Below, piece after piece: positions 12,457 to 12,712 of a stretch of DNA of 12,712 bases (its first letter is position 1; each line of letters opens with the position of its first letter). Made by a program: the position numbers and the translations under genes. The stretch spans positions 1 to 12,712 of the forward strand of contig JAEZIW010000199.1 of assembly GCA_023436525.1 (NCBI GenBank), written 5' to 3'. Source of the stretch: Bacillota bacterium (lineage in GTDB: Bacteria; Bacillota; Clostridia; Christensenellales; SZUA-584). Below the pieces are notes generated by a model, which made no database searches, was not told where the DNA came from, and saw only the letters and a list, made by a program, of their open reading frames with translations.

Positions 12457-12712
12457 TCAAATACTTCTCTTCATCGGTATAAACCGTATGCCGTTCACCG
12501 TCTGTTCCGTATCCGTATCCGCAAAGCCCATGCGGCGGTAATATCCCGCGGCATACGGCGACGAAAACACCGTCATCTCCTTATGCGCGCCTTCAGCCTT
12601 CACCAAACCCAGCACATGTTCAAACAGCGCGCGCGCAATTCCCTGATGATGATACTGCTTATCCACAAACAGCAGACTGATGTGACAGGGGGGCCGCAGC
12701 GCAATCACACCG
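12457..12712 (-). CDS. GNAT-family N-acetyltransferase, C-terminal part (cut by window edge)
   Basis: The frame is open to the window end, so only the last 84 or so residues are seen. LLFVDKQYHHQGIARALFEHVL carries the acetyl-CoA-binding motif A in the form QxxGIA, split here as YHHQGIARAL, and SSPYAAGYYRRMGFADTDTEQ is the typical C-terminal motif B (YYRRMGF). Such proteins move an acetyl group from acetyl-CoA to an amine; the substrate is unknown. A GTG at 12706-12708 is internal to the family fold, so the true start is outside the window. Confidence 0.88.
   Translation of the reverse strand, partial: GVIALRPPCHISLLFVDKQYHHQGIARALFEHVLGLVKAEGAHKEMTVFSSPYAAGYYRRMGFADTDTEQTVNGIRFIPMKRSI

Overview
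The window looks like a chromosomal segment from a low-GC-lineage Gram-positive bacterium of the Clostridia (Firmicutes/Bacillota). This rests on gene order (tig-clpP-clpX in a row; a cysteine desulfurase overlapping a short ThiI without a rhodanese domain), strong GGAGG ribosome-binding sites, TTG and GTG starts, an oxygen/NO-reducing flavodiiron protein of the kind anaerobes carry, and hairpin-rich intergenic repeats of the type seen in gut Clostridia. No rRNA, tRNA, CRISPR array or complete mobile element was found.

Layout. Positions 1-1489 (minus strand) hold the end of an arginine biosynthesis operon: argG followed by the start of argH, coupled by a TAATG stop/start overlap. argG has a near-consensus promoter whose -35 box and spacer are covered by a 14-bp ARG-box-like palindrome, so arginine repression through ArgR can be read from the DNA. 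Positions 1766-5022 (plus strand) hold a protein quality-control operon: trigger factor (TTG start), ClpP with an intact Ser-His-Asp triad, and ClpX with zinc finger and AAA+ motifs, closed by a strong intrinsic terminator. Positions 5080-5760 are an AT-rich patch with a small SnoaL/NTF2-like protein gene on the minus strand. Positions 5812-7572 (minus) encode a 586-residue membrane protein with an N-terminal zinc ribbon, a long acidic linker, one membrane helix and a beta-rich extracellular part; its function is unknown.

From 7724 the plus strand carries a cysteine desulfurase (TTG start) overlapping thiI (GTG start) by 8 bases: the sulfur donor and acceptor enzymes for 4-thiouridine in tRNA. 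A promoter in the last codon of thiI then leads, through an unusually long leader, to a class A flavodiiron protein (10280-11485) with all diiron ligands.

Positions 11486-11787 contain no gene. They hold a mosaic of palindromic elements: two related GTAGGG...GGGC-N6-GCCC hairpins, and two copies of another two-hairpin repeat facing each other, one ending in a T tract that probably terminates the flavodiiron transcript. Beyond it, on the minus strand, lie an AT-rich unknown gene (215 aa) and, 21 bases upstream of it, the C-terminal part of a GNAT acetyltransferase cut by the window edge.

Most of the window is conserved housekeeping. The parts most worth a second look are the zinc-ribbon membrane protein, the AT-rich 215-aa gene, the paired intergenic repeats and the long leader of the flavodiiron gene. 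I found no convincing new multi-gene system.
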